Assembly: GCF_015751895.1 (NCBI RefSeq)
Contig: NZ_JADOTZ010000001.1
Location: forward strand, 2,046,001-2,110,000
DNA length: 64,000 bases
Direction of reading: 5' to 3'
Origin: Zhihengliuella flava
GTDB taxonomy: Bacteria > Actinomycetota > Actinomycetes > Actinomycetales > Micrococcaceae
The notes beneath the pieces were generated by a model that searched no databases, was not told where the DNA came from, and worked only from the letters and a program-made list of their open reading frames with translations. Numbering within the stretch: position 1 is the stretch's first letter; each line of letters starts with the position of its first letter. The position numbers and the translations under genes are program-made. Shown here piece after piece: positions 40,889-51,050 of the stretch.

Positions 40889-40990
40889 GCCCCGTTCTTG
40901 AGGCGTCCCGACTCTGGAGGCGCGTCCGTGAACGTCTCTGACTAGGCATGATGCGATTAGGTACTGGTGATGCGGCCGCGAGAACGGGGC
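40889..40990. repeat. Long-range inverted repeat in the intergenic region
   Basis: GCCCCGTTCT at 40889-40898 is the exact reverse complement of AGAACGGGGC at 40981-40990, with 82 bases between. No gene is visible inside. It may close a structured RNA after the transporter gene, or be chance. Confidence 0.35.
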
Positions 40991-41032
40991 CAAATGACTA
41001 GCCGCCGCGCACAGCTGTAGCCGCCACCTTAA

Positions 41033-41077
41033 ACGGCGCGGCGCCGACACCCGAGTTGGGTGCCGGCGCCGCGCCGT
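41033..41077. terminator. Bidirectional terminator between the transporter and ppc
   Basis: A 20-bp GC-rich stem (41033-41052 with 41058-41077), with one mismatch and a 5-base loop, stands between convergent genes. Confidence 0.85.
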
Positions 41078-41109
41078 CCGTGCCCGTAGGCGAGGCGAGC
41101 GGAGAGGTT

Positions 41110-43782
41110 TTAGCCGGTGTTCTGCAGTCCGGCGGCCACGCCCTTGAGGGTGATGAGCAGCAGGTTGCGCTGATCGGTCAGCTCCTGCTCACCGAGCTCG
41201 GCGTCCGAGCGCAGGGCCTTCAGCGCGCGCAACTGCAGCAGCGAGAGCGCGTCGACGTATGGGTTGCGCAGCTGCACGGCGCGTCCCAGTACGCGGCGGC
41301 CCTCCAGCAGGCGCTCCTGGCCGGTGATGGCCAAGACCCATTTGCTGGTGAGGTCCAGCTCCTCCAACACCAAGGCGGCGAGGTCCTCGCGGTCGCCCAG
41401 GGCCAAGTAGCGCTCGGCGATGCGGCGGTCCGTCTTGGCCAAGGACATCTCGATGTTGTCGATCAGCGCCCGGAACAGGGGCCACTGGCTGTAGGCCTCG
41501 CCCAGCGTGTCCAGGTCGTTCACCGCCTCCAGCGCCGAGCCGAGTCCGTACCAGCCGGTCAGGTTGATTCGGGCCTGACCCCAGGCGAAGTTCCACGGGA
41601 TGGCGCGCAGGTCCTCGAGCGACTCGACGGAGAGGCCCCGCTTGGCCGGGCGTGATCCGAGCGCCAGCAGGCCGACCTCATCCTGCGGGGTGACCTGAGC
41701 GAACCAGGGCGCGAAACCGTCGGCGCCCACGAGGCCGTCAAAGCGCTCGCGGCTCACGGCGTCCATCCGCTCGGCCAGCGGGGCAAAGCGCTCGGCGGCC
41801 CCGGCGTTGCGCTGCTCGATCGAGGGGGCCGAGGCCATGAGCGTCGCCGCGGCGACCTGCTCGATGTGGCGCAGGCCAATCTCCGGGTTGCCATACCGGG
41901 CGGAGATGACCTCGCCCTGTTCGGTGACCTTGAAGCGCAGGTCCACCGAGTGCGGCGGCTGCGCCAGGATCGCACGGTTGGCCGGTCCGCCACCGCGGCC
42001 GAGGGCGCCGCCACGGCCGTGGAACTGCGTCAGGACAATGTTGTTCTCCTGTGCCCACGCGGAGATCCGCTCCTGCGCCTCGTACAGCGCGAGCGTCGCG
42101 GCCACGGGCCCGACGTCCTTGGCCGAGTCCGAGTAGCCGAGCATGACCTCCATGCGGCGGCCCGTCTCCTCGAGGCGCTTCTGCACGGCCGGGTGATCTA
42201 GCATTTCCGCCAAGATGCCCGGGGCGTTCTGCAGATCCTCGTACGTTTCAAAGAGCGGGATGACATCCAGCACCGGCGCATTGTCCGGACCGCCCAGCGC
42301 GTGCTCGGCCAGCTCATACACATCGGCGAGGTTCTGGGCGGAACGGGTGAAGGAGACGATGTAGCGGCGGGCGGCGCCGACGCCATAACGCTGCTGCACC
42401 GAGGCGATCGCGCGGAAGGTCTCCAGCACTTCCTCGCCCGGCACGGCCATCTTCTCGACGGATTCCGGGTCCTTCAGCCACTGCAGCGTCTGCGCGTGCA
42501 CCTTGGAGTGCTGGCGGACCTCGAGCTCGGCCAAGTGGAAGCCGAACGTCTGGACCTGCCAGATCACGTCCTGCACGTCGCCGTACGCGGCGCGCTTGAC
42601 GCCGGCCGCCACGAGGGAGTCCTGCACCACGGTCAGGTCGGCGATGAGTTCCTCCGGCTCGCCATAAGCGAGGTCGGCGTCGCGAGTGCGGGTCGCGGCG
42701 ATGCGACCGGCGATCGCCAGCATGACCTGGCGGTGCGGTTCGCGCGGCGAGTGGGCCGCGGCCGCGTCCGTCAGTTCCTCCGAGAGCTGCCGGAGCCGGG
42801 ACCACAGGGCGGTCAGGTCAGCCGACGGCGTCGCGAAGCGGTCGTCCAGCGTGAGGGCGGAACCGACCGTCCGGGTCCGGTGTTCGAGCTCGGTCAGCAC
42901 GCGCTCGGCAGCCTGCCCGACGGCGGCGCGAGTCACGGACGCGGTGACGTTCGGGTTGCCGTCGCGGTCGCCACCGATCCAGGAGCCCATCCGAATGAAG
43001 GCCGGAGCCTTCGGCGCGGCGGTGCCGCGGGCATCGCCCTGCAGCCAGTCGTCCATCCGTCGGTAGGCCTCGACGAAGACCTTGGAGAAGGACGAATCGA
43101 AGACGTTCAGCGCCGTGCGGACCTCGTCCAGCGGGCTCGGGGCGGAGACACGCAGCTGGGCGGTGCGCCACATCGTGTCGATCTCCTCGAGCATGCCGCG
43201 CTCGTTCTTGGCCAGCGCCCCGCTGCCCAGACGCGGGTCATTGCGCTCTTCCAGCAGGTCGGAGAGCCGGCGCAGCGAGGAGGCAACGGCGTTGCGGCGC
43301 GCCTCAGTCGGGTGAGCCGTCAGGACGGGGTGGAAGCGCAAGTCCGCCAGCCGGCGTCGTGCCTCCTCCTCGCCGACTTCGGCGGCGAGGTGGTTGAACG
43401 CGGACGCCACGGAATCGGCAGGGGCCTGCTGCTCCAGCGGGACGGAGCCATCGCGGGCACGCAGCGTGCGGATGCGGTGCTGCTCCTCCGCCAGATTCGA
43501 GAGCAGGAAATAGCAGGTGAACGCCCGGGCCACTTCCTTGGCGCGCTCCGGCGAGAACGAGTCCACGAGGGCCTCCGCCTCGGCGAGCTTGGCGCCACTG
43601 GGATCCTCCACCGCGGCGATGTTCAGCGCGCGCAGTTGTTCGACGTCCTCCAGCAGGCCGGCGGAGCCGTATTCGGTGAGGACGCGGCCGAGCAGACCGC
43701 CGAGGAGGGACACATCCTGCCGCATCTCATCGGGGATCTCGTGCGAGGCGGCGGCGCGGGTGTGCTCAGGTGCCTGGGGCAT
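41110..43782 (-). CDS. ppc: Phosphoenolpyruvate carboxylase
   Basis: An 890-residue enzyme that adds bicarbonate to PEP to make oxaloacetate, replenishing the TCA cycle. The catalytic His157 is in VLTAHPTEARRN, the glycine loop is FHGRGGALGRGGGP, and the C-terminal block LFRALIDNIEMSLAKTD and the tail QNTG are characteristic. Length is normal. The ATG at 43782 has an AAGGAG box; the frame extends upstream without one. Confidence 0.97.
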   Translation of the reverse strand: MPQAPEHTRAAASHEIPDEMRQDVSLLGGLLGRVLTEYGSAGLLEDVEQLRALNIAAVEDPSGAKLAEAEALVDSFSPERAKEVARAFTCYFLLSNLAEEQHRIRTLRARDGSVPLEQQAPADSVASAFNHLAAEVGEEEARRRLADLRFHPVLTAHPTEARRNAVASSLRRLSDLLEERNDPRLGSGALAKNERGMLEEIDTMWRTAQLRVSAPSPLDEVRTALNVFDSSFSKVFVEAYRRMDDWLQGDARGTAAPKAPAFIRMGSWIGGDRDGNPNVTASVTRAAVGQAAERVLTELEHRTRTVGSALTLDDRFATPSADLTALWSRLRQLSEELTDAAAAHSPREPHRQVMLAIAGRIAATRTRDADLAYGEPEELIADLTVVQDSLVAAGVKRAAYGDVQDVIWQVQTFGFHLAELEVRQHSKVHAQTLQWLKDPESVEKMAVPGEEVLETFRAIASVQQRYGVGAARRYIVSFTRSAQNLADVYELAEHALGGPDNAPVLDVIPLFETYEDLQNAPGILAEMLDHPAVQKRLEETGRRMEVMLGYSDSAKDVGPVAATLALYEAQERISAWAQENNIVLTQFHGRGGALGRGGGPANRAILAQPPHSVDLRFKVTEQGEVISARYGNPEIGLRHIEQVAAATLMASAPSIEQRNAGAAERFAPLAERMDAVSRERFDGLVGADGFAPWFAQVTPQDEVGLLALGSRPAKRGLSVESLEDLRAIPWNFAWGQARINLTGWYGLGSALEAVNDLDTLGEAYSQWPLFRALIDNIEMSLAKTDRRIAERYLALGDREDLAALVLEELDLTSKWVLAITGQERLLEGRRVLGRAVQLRNPYVDALSLLQLRALKALRSDAELGEQELTDQRNLLLITLKGVAAGLQNTG

Positions 43783-43915
43783 GCGAATCTCCTTGATCGG
43801 GTGTGATCGCGACCCCATCGTCACGCTGAATGGAACATCACGCTACCAACAATCCACCGCGGATGGTGTTTTGGATTACGTGCCCGACGTCGGCCAGCAC
43901 GCGCCGTTCGGCCGG

Positions 43916-45298
<1,383 letters not shown>

Positions 45299-45408
45299 TT
45301 ACCGGGCGGACGGCGCGGAGCCTCGGGCTGCGTGGAGCGGGCGTCGCGCTGTTCACATTTCTGGCCCGGGGCAGCACGCGGTGGGGGCCGAGCGGGTACA
45401 AAGGGAAC

Positions 45409-46476
45409 ATGGATGACCCGCTGCACTGGAAAAAGCTCTTCACGTTGGGGCCTGCCCAGCGGGATCACCGGGCAGCGTTGCGGGCCAGCTGCGGGGTCTT
45501 CCTGCCGCTGCTGGTGCTACTCAGCCTGGACCGCATCGACTTGGCGTTGTTCGCCGTGTTTGCCGCGTTCACCAATATCTACGGCCGCGGCCCCAGCTTC
45601 GCGCTGCGGTGGCGGGCCCAGCTGCGTGGCGGCGGGTTGATGTGGTTGGTCATGGTGGCGGCCGTCGCGACACAGGCGTTCCTCGAGGCCGGGACGGAGG
45701 CCGGCCGGTGGGCCGTCATCGGGGTCACGACGCTGATCTCCGGGACGTGCGCGTTGGCTGTGGGGTGGCTGCGCATTCGGCCCGCCGGGTCCCTGTTCCA
45801 CATCTTCGCGTTTGCCGCGATCGCCACGCTGCCGGCGAGCATCAATCCGGTGGAGGCGCTGACGACGGCGACGGCGACCTTCCTGCTGGGGCTGGGCATT
45901 GGCCAATTCGGCCGGTGGTGGCAGCGCCCGGCGCACCGGGAGCGGGCGGTGGCGCAGCCGAAGCCCTTTGCGCAAGCGATGGCACCGGGGGAGTGGCGCG
46001 CGCTCTGGGGTCAGGCGCTGGGCCACCTCGTGGCGGCCGGTCTTGCCGGAGCGATCGCGCAGATTCTGCAGCCGGCGCTGGGCCTTGAGCACACCTATTG
46101 GGCGATGGTGGCCGCCGTCGTGCCACTGGTGGGGCACACCACTCGGGATGCCGTGGCGCGGGGTATCCACCGTGTCCTCGGCACGGCCGTGGGGCTGGTG
46201 GTGATGGCGCTCGTGATCTGGGCCGAGCCGCCGCTCTGGGCGCTGGTGCTGATTATTGGTCTCTTCCAGTTCGGCACGGAGATGCTGGTGATCCGCAACT
46301 ACTTCTGGGCCCAGGTGTGCATCACCCCGCTCGCGCTGATCGGCGTCTCGCTGAGCCGGGACCCAACCGCGGGGTTGCTCTATGACCGGATCGTGGAAAC
46401 AGTCATCGGGGCCGTCATCGGGATCGTGGTGGTGCTGATCAGCTCGCGCCGGGTCCGCTCCGCGCTCGGGTGGTAG
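45409..46476 (+). CDS. FUSC family membrane protein
   Basis: A 355-residue protein made of two halves, each with several membrane helices. The first half covers about residues 20-165. The second (about 205-355) carries the FUSC block EHTYWAMVAAVVPLVGHTTRDAVARGIHRVLGTAVGLVV. Related proteins (fusaric acid resistance, aromatic acid efflux AaeB) export aromatic acids, but the substrate here is unknown. The ATG at 45409 follows AAAGGG. It diverges from the tgt gene. Confidence 0.85.
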   Translation: MDDPLHWKKLFTLGPAQRDHRAALRASCGVFLPLLVLLSLDRIDLALFAVFAAFTNIYGRGPSFALRWRAQLRGGGLMWLVMVAAVATQAFLEAGTEAGRWAVIGVTTLISGTCALAVGWLRIRPAGSLFHIFAFAAIATLPASINPVEALTTATATFLLGLGIGQFGRWWQRPAHRERAVAQPKPFAQAMAPGEWRALWGQALGHLVAAGLAGAIAQILQPALGLEHTYWAMVAAVVPLVGHTTRDAVARGIHRVLGTAVGLVVMALVIWAEPPLWALVLIIGLFQFGTEMLVIRNYFWAQVCITPLALIGVSLSRDPTAGLLYDRIVETVIGAVIGIVVVLISSRRVRSALGW

Positions 46477-46493
46477 CGCCGGGTCGATAGGCA

Positions 46494-46610
46494 TGGGTCG
46501 TCAAAAACTGCGCGCCCTGCCCTTGGGTCGTGCCAAAAGGTGCTTAGATCGGCACATTCGAGCATTTTTCGACGACCCATTCGCGGGGCCTCGCGTTTTC
46601 GTACGACCTA
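46494..46610. repeat. Four-copy TGGGTCGT repeat in inverted pairs
   Basis: Copies: TGGGTCGTCAAAAAC (46494-46508), TGGGTCGTGCCAAAAG (46524-46539), and, on the minus strand, TGGGTCGTCGAAAAAT (46564-46579) and TAGGTCGTACGAAAAC (46595-46610). The first two are 30 bases apart in one orientation and the last two 31 bases apart in the other, so the whole element is a dyad of about 117 bases. It separates convergent genes. Function unknown. Confidence 0.6.
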
Positions 46611-46793
46611 CTCCGGAACTGCGGGAAGGGGAGAGGCGAACATGCCGATGATCTGCGCTCCGAACGCGATGAGCCACGGCACCGCGACGACGGCCGCCAC
46701 CAGCGCGACGATCGTGCGGCCGCGCCGGTGGTCAATGGCGACGGCGGGCAGCCGGTGTCCTGCCGTGGGTTTCCTTAGGAGGACTGCTGCCAC
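46608..46793 (-). CDS. Small hypothetical membrane protein
   Basis: A possible 61-residue protein with GTG start. It has a basic N-terminal half and one hydrophobic helix (TIVALVAAVVAVPWLIAFGAQIIGMFA). Third codon positions are strongly G/C, as in true genes here, and the frame overlaps the end of the upstream gene by 19 bases, consistent with coupling. An AAGGA box occurs inside the frame, so a shorter form is possible. No family is recognised. Confidence 0.45.
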   Translation of the reverse strand: MAAVLLRKPTAGHRLPAVAIDHRRGRTIVALVAAVVAVPWLIAFGAQIIGMFASPLPAVPE

Positions 46794-47683
46794 GGCCCGC
46801 CACTGCGGCCCGGGCGCAGGGCATTGAGCTCGTGGTGGATGCGGCGCCTAAGCTCCGCCGCGTCGAGCGTGTTCGACCCACCGTGCGCCAGCAGATACAA
46901 GAGGGTCCCCAATCGCTGGGTGCGCCATTGCCGCTCGGCGTCCGCGTCCCGCCCCGCGACCGCGCGGTGTACCTCGCGGTCAAACAAGTTGGGCTGATCC
47001 AGCTCCCGCTGCCGCAGCTCCGCCGTGAGCTTGGCCTGCAGCGGGTCCGATTCCACGTGATCCCGCTGACGTACCAGCTGTCCGTACCGATCAGCGGCGT
47101 CGTAGTCGCCGCCGTCGTACGCCAAAAATGCCGCGAGGGCGAGGGCGGATTCCACCGACTTCCAGCGCCCAAAATTCCCGTCAAACTCAAGAGCCGTGAG
47201 GATGTCCAGCAGCCGCCAGGCGCCCGCCCGGTCGTCCAAGTCCACCACCAGCCGGTGCGCCAGATCGTACAGCGCCTCCAAGTGCGCCCCCGCCTTGAGG
47301 TTCACCCCGCGGGCGAGCCGGGCCGTGGGTTCCAGCACGGCGGGCTCCTCCGGATACCCCTCCGCGATGGACAGCAGCACGGCCTCGGGAGATTCGGGCT
47401 CCACGGGGAGCGCCTGCAGGTCCTCGTAGCTCAGCAGCGGTGCCGGCGCGGTGGTGTGGACGCGAATCGAGGATCCGCACGCGATGGTCGCTTTGTGGCC
47501 GCTGGCCAGGGTCGCCTCCACGAGCGCGGGGGTGCCGAAGCTATCGGGAAGGATGCGCAGTGAGCGCACTTCGGCGCTGGGCGTCCCGTGGCGGGTGATG
47601 AAGCGATCGCCCACGCTGACCTGTTCGGCGCGGACGGTGCGGATCCGGACCTCGGCAGAGGCGGGCTGCTCAGAAGAGTTCAT
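46775..47683 (-). CDS. Hypothetical protein (DUF6707-like)
   Basis: A 302-residue soluble protein. The N-terminal 75 residues look like a small beta-domain (VRAEQVSVGDRFITRHGTPSAEVRSLRILPD). The rest is mostly helical with repeats resembling tetratricopeptide turns (LYDLAHRLVVDLDDRAGAWRLLDILTALEFDGNFGRWKSVESALALAAFLAYDGGDYDAADRY is a helical-hairpin region, described only by pattern). It resembles actinobacterial proteins of unknown function that I associate with DUF6707, and no catalytic motif is seen. The next gene upstream encodes a NUDIX-family protein. Confidence 0.7.
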   Translation of the reverse strand: MNSSEQPASAEVRIRTVRAEQVSVGDRFITRHGTPSAEVRSLRILPDSFGTPALVEATLASGHKATIACGSSIRVHTTAPAPLLSYEDLQALPVEPESPEAVLLSIAEGYPEEPAVLEPTARLARGVNLKAGAHLEALYDLAHRLVVDLDDRAGAWRLLDILTALEFDGNFGRWKSVESALALAAFLAYDGGDYDAADRYGQLVRQRDHVESDPLQAKLTAELRQRELDQPNLFDREVHRAVAGRDADAERQWRTQRLGTLLYLLAHGGSNTLDAAELRRRIHHELNALRPGRSGGPWQQSS

Positions 47684-47713
47684 GGGTTCCTGCGGGTGGG
47701 GGCGTGGAGCGGA

Positions 47714-48253
47714 CTAGGAGCACCAGCCCACGTGGGCCAGTGCCTGCTTGATGAGGTTGCCCCGGCCCCCCGGCAGCTCAGACTGCACGTCCGCGCTGAG
47801 CGCGGCCTCCGGACTCATCCAATGAAGATCGAGTGCGTCCCGGCGCGGATTGCACTCGCCGCGCACGGGGACGATGTAGCAGAGTGCGACGGCGTGCTGC
47901 CGCTCGTCCGTCAGCCCCGTCTCGGAGGGGGACGGGAAATACTCGGCCACGGTGAACGGCACGGGCGACGGCGGCAGCTGCGGCATCGCTAGCGGGCCCA
48001 GGTCCTGTTCGATGTGCCGGGTGAGGGCCCCTCGTATTGTTTCCCGGTACATAATGCGCCCGGAGACGAAGGCGAAGCGGAACTGCGCTTCGGCGTCGGC
48101 CGTGTACAGCAAGCCGACCTCGCTGACGTAGCCCAGCGGGTCCACGCGCACCGGGATGGCCTCCACGTAGGCGATCGGCAGGCGTTGCCGGGCCTCGTGC
48201 AGGTCCTCGTCTGACAGCCACCCGGGGTACGGGTCGGGGGTGCGTACGCTCAT
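47714..48253 (-). CDS. NUDIX hydrolase-like protein (DUF4916)
   Basis: A 179-residue protein of the DUF4916/NUDIX group. The degenerate Nudix box is GRIMYRETIRGALTRHIEQDLGP. The usual REUxEExGU is replaced by RHIEQDLG, keeping one Glu and an Asp, so catalysis may be weak or altered. The N-terminal motif PYPGWLSDEDLHEAR and the C-terminal GRGNLIKQALAHVGW are family features. Direction and spacing (31 bases) suggest it is co-transcribed with the downstream hypothetical gene. Confidence 0.75.
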   Translation of the reverse strand: MSVRTPDPYPGWLSDEDLHEARQRLPIAYVEAIPVRVDPLGYVSEVGLLYTADAEAQFRFAFVSGRIMYRETIRGALTRHIEQDLGPLAMPQLPPSPVPFTVAEYFPSPSETGLTDERQHAVALCYIVPVRGECNPRRDALDLHWMSPEAALSADVQSELPGGRGNLIKQALAHVGWCS

Positions 48254-48558
48254 ACCCTCATGTTTAGCGCATCCGGCGGCCTCAGCGCACCAGCCGCGGC
48301 GGGCTCACCGGGAATTCGTAGCCGGATTCAGCGGACGACGGCGGGCTGCAGCGACCGTGCCCTGCCAACTCTCGCGACTGGTTGGGGAATATCAATCGGT
48401 AGTCTATAGTTGTAGCCAATGCGATACCGTGAGTAGGCGCGCCATTTACTGCACATTGTGTGCGTGCGCTCCGGTGATCTCCCCCAACCTGCGGCCTCTT
48501 GATGGCCGACATCGTGCCCGTAGCCGGTCATGCCCGGCGTCGTTAGTGAAGGACTGAA
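48254..48558 (+). promoter_or_regulatory. Promoter and about 140-base leader of the drug exporter gene
   Basis: TTGGGG (48382-48387) and TATAGT (48405-48410) are 17 bases apart and give a predicted start near 48417. The leader contains a five-codon frame ATG...TAG (48419-48436), which would start almost at the 5' end, and a small GCACA-TTG-TGTGC hairpin at 48451-48463. The rest of the 305-base gap shows no gene. Confidence 0.5.
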
Positions 48559-50079
48559 GTGCCCCAGAAATCTGCCTCGGCTCCCGCCGTGCCGCCGGAA
48601 GAGCAAAAGCTCGCGCCGGCCGCCCGCACCACCATCCTGGTGCTGCTGGTCGCCGCCTTCGTGGTGATCTTGAACGAGACCATCATGAATGTGGCCCTGC
48701 CGCGGCTGCAGACCACCTTTGGCGTGACCGCGGACACCGTGCAGTGGCTCGTCACCGCCTTCATGCTAACCATGGCCGTGGTCATCCCGACCACCGGATA
48801 CCTGCTCCGCCGCCTGTCCATCCGGACGGCCTTCATCCTCGCGATGGTCCTCTTCTCCACGGGCACGCTCATCGCCGCCCTCGCCCCGGCCTTCGGCGTC
48901 CTGCTGGTGGGCCGCGTGGTGCAAGCTTCCGGCACCGCCATCATGATGCCGCTGCTCATGACCACCATTCTGGACATCGTGCCGCCGGCCAAGCGCGGCT
49001 CCATGATGGGCAACGTCTCGATCGTTATTTCCGTGGCTCCGGCCATTGGCCCGACCGTCTCCGGGCTCATCCTGCAGTACCTGCAGTGGCGGATGATCTT
49101 CGTGATCGTCCTCCCCATTGCCCTGATTGCCCTCGCCATTGGTGCGCGATTGCTGGGCAAGATGACCAGCGAGACCGAGCACTCCGCCACGCCGCTCTCC
49201 GTCCCGTCGCTGCTCCTGGCGATCCCCGGCTTCGGCCTGCTGGTCTACGGCCTCAGCTCCTTCGGCGGCGGCCACGGCGGCGAGGTCGAGGCAGGTGCCG
49301 CGGCGTCCGGCCCGGGCGCCACCCCGTTCATCGCGCTCGGCATTTCCGTCGTCGCGCTGACGTTCTTCACGCTGCTGCAGTTGCGCCTGCAGAAGCGGGA
49401 TGGTGCCCTGCTGGACCTGCGCCCGTTCAGCTACCGTCCCTTCACCATGTCCCTGCTGCTCATGGTCATGGCCATGGTGGCCCTGTTCGGCGTCATCATC
49501 CTCTTGCCGATGTACCTGCAGCAGGTTCGCGGGCTGGATCCGCTGGACACCGGCCTGATTCTGCTGCCCGGCGGCCTGCTGATGGGCCTGCTGGCCCCCT
49601 GGGTGGGCCGGATGTACGACAAGGTGGGCCCGCGCCCGCTGATGATCCCCGGCGGCGCCCTGCTGGTGCTGGTCCTCGCGTTCTACACGCAGCTGACCGC
49701 CACCACGGAAGTCTGGCTCATGGTCGTGGCTCACCTGGTCATGTCCCTAAGCTTCGCCCTATTGTTCACTCCGGCATTCACCACCGGCCTGAACCCGCTA
49801 CCGCACCACTTGCACTCCCACGGCTCCGCGGTGCTCTCCACACTGCAGCAGCTCGGCGGTGCCGCCGGTACCGCGCTGCTGGTCGGCATCATGGCCGCCG
49901 GCACGGGCACCGCGATGGCCTCCGGTGCGGACGCCGTCACCGCCCAGGTCACCGGCTTCCAGCACGGCTTCACCGCGTCAGCGATCTTCGCCGTGGCCGT
50001 GTTCGCCCTGACCTTCACCATGAAGAAGCCGGTCTACGAGGAACTGGCGGATTCCCACGAAGCCCCGGCTGCGCACTAG
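48559..50079 (+). CDS. DHA2 family MFS multidrug exporter
   Basis: A 506-residue transporter with 14 membrane helices. Helix 1 has VVILNETIMNVALPRLQTTFG, the loop 2-3 region has LVTAFMLTMAVVIPTTGYLLRR, and motif C is VAPAIGPTVSGLILQ, which is typical of drug-proton antiporters (QacA/EmrB/LmrB group). It exports toxic compounds using the proton gradient. The start is GTG with AAGGAC upstream. The long leader suggests inducible expression. No regulator gene is adjacent; the closest is the LuxR gene downstream, which has its own promoter. Confidence 0.9.
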   Translation: MPQKSASAPAVPPEEQKLAPAARTTILVLLVAAFVVILNETIMNVALPRLQTTFGVTADTVQWLVTAFMLTMAVVIPTTGYLLRRLSIRTAFILAMVLFSTGTLIAALAPAFGVLLVGRVVQASGTAIMMPLLMTTILDIVPPAKRGSMMGNVSIVISVAPAIGPTVSGLILQYLQWRMIFVIVLPIALIALAIGARLLGKMTSETEHSATPLSVPSLLLAIPGFGLLVYGLSSFGGGHGGEVEAGAAASGPGATPFIALGISVVALTFFTLLQLRLQKRDGALLDLRPFSYRPFTMSLLLMVMAMVALFGVIILLPMYLQQVRGLDPLDTGLILLPGGLLMGLLAPWVGRMYDKVGPRPLMIPGGALLVLVLAFYTQLTATTEVWLMVVAHLVMSLSFALLFTPAFTTGLNPLPHHLHSHGSAVLSTLQQLGGAAGTALLVGIMAAGTGTAMASGADAVTAQVTGFQHGFTASAIFAVAVFALTFTMKKPVYEELADSHEAPAAH

Positions 50080-50088
50080 CAGCGGGGG

Positions 50089-50137
50089 CGGGCCCGCGGA
50101 GCACGTCTGCGTGATGATTGACACCTCTGCGGGCCCG
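50089..50137 (+). terminator. Hairpin terminator after the exporter
   Basis: CGGGCCCGC-G-GAG (50089-50101) pairs with CTC-T-GCGGGCCCG (50125-50137), with one mismatch and a 23-base loop. A TTGACA element in the loop (50118-50123) may be the -35 box of the following gene. Confidence 0.55.
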
Positions 50138-50266
50138 GGTAACGATTAAGCTGTCCGGGCCGGGTGATACCGGACCGGGCAGCGCGCCCGTGGCCGCCTC
50201 CTTGCTGAGCCAGCGGCAACGTGCGTCGCCGAGATCACCATTCTGACCGACGGCCGAGGGCACCTC

Positions 50267-50956
50267 ATGCAATCGCAGACACAGTTGTTGGGCGAAGCGA
50301 TAGAGATCGCGCTCTCCCCGCTGCCTGCGGGGGAGCGACGCCTGCTCCTCGGTGACGCCGTCCGCCAAGTGCTCGAGGCCGACGTATTCGTCTCCTACGT
50401 GTGGGACGACAACGGGCCGTATGCCGACCCCGTGGAAATTAATCTGGGGCGGGACATGGTCCGGGCGTACGCCAAGCACTACCGCTACGTTGACACGCTG
50501 ACGCCGGAACTCGCGCGCCGTGGCCGAGCGAGCGCGGTGAGCGCCACGGGGGACCGGGACGAATTCACCGACGACTTCCTTCATCGGCGCGACATGTTCC
50601 ACGGTATTAACTACTTCCCGGCCCACTCGCGTCCGGGGAGCGTGGACCTGCGCCTCTGGCGGGGGCAGCACCGCCCGCCGTTTACAGACGACGACGTCCG
50701 CCTGGTCCAAGCGGTCGGTGATCTGATCGGCCGCGTCTGGCCCCTGGAGGCGCCCGCAAGCGGCCAGTCCCTCACGCCGCGGCAGCGGCAGATCGCCGAG
50801 TTGGTGGCCCAGGGTCTCAGCGACCAACAAATCTGCCGCACTCTGGGCATCGCCCTACCCACCCTGCGCACCCACCTGACGCAGTCATTTCAGAAAACGG
50901 GCGCGCGTTCGCGGACCGAACTGGCGGGGTACGTCCTGCGCCGCAACCACCCATGA
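50267..50956 (+). CDS. LuxR family transcriptional regulator
   Basis: A 229-residue protein. The C-terminal HTH (about 165-222) is the LuxR/NarL type: LTPRQRQIAELVAQGLSDQQICRTLGIALPTLRTHLTQSFQKTG. The N-terminal region of about 150 residues has GAF-like features and no receiver-domain aspartate cluster, so it is not a standard response regulator. It precedes an MFS transporter and an amidase gene in the same direction and probably controls them. A GAGGG box supports the start. Confidence 0.85.
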   Translation: MQSQTQLLGEAIEIALSPLPAGERRLLLGDAVRQVLEADVFVSYVWDDNGPYADPVEINLGRDMVRAYAKHYRYVDTLTPELARRGRASAVSATGDRDEFTDDFLHRRDMFHGINYFPAHSRPGSVDLRLWRGQHRPPFTDDDVRLVQAVGDLIGRVWPLEAPASGQSLTPRQRQIAELVAQGLSDQQICRTLGIALPTLRTHLTQSFQKTGARSRTELAGYVLRRNHP

Positions 50957-50970
50957 GGCGGCGGCCTCAT
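50953..50970 (+). terminator. Short hairpin after the LuxR gene
   Basis: ATGAGGC-GGCG-GCCTCAT overlaps the stop codon and is followed by CATTATT. Confidence 0.45.
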
Positions 50971-51014
50971 CATTATTGACGATGCCGCCCCGGGGTGGCT
51001 CCGGCCTAGATTCG

Positions 51015-51031
51015 TTGTGATGCACATCATT
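51015..51031. promoter_or_regulatory. Dyad near the MFS gene start, similar to the permease site
   Basis: The minus-strand reading AATGATGTGCATCACAA shares 13 of 17 bases with the GTGATGTGC site at 27446-27462. It lies just after a -10 box TAGATT (51007-51012), over the expected transcription start. Confidence 0.4.
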
Positions 51032-51050
51032 AGCTAACGCGAGGAATCTC

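Noticed and set aside
42301-43806. A 501-codon plus-strand frame and a 488-codon frame at 24166-25632
   Set aside because: Both are antisense shadows of strongly supported genes (ppc and the copper amine oxidase) and show no family resemblance.
46543-46603. Toxin-antitoxin or mobile-element remnant around the TGGGTCGT repeats
   Set aside because: No transposase fragment, target-site duplication or toxin-like frame is visible; the repeats are internal rather than terminal to any element.
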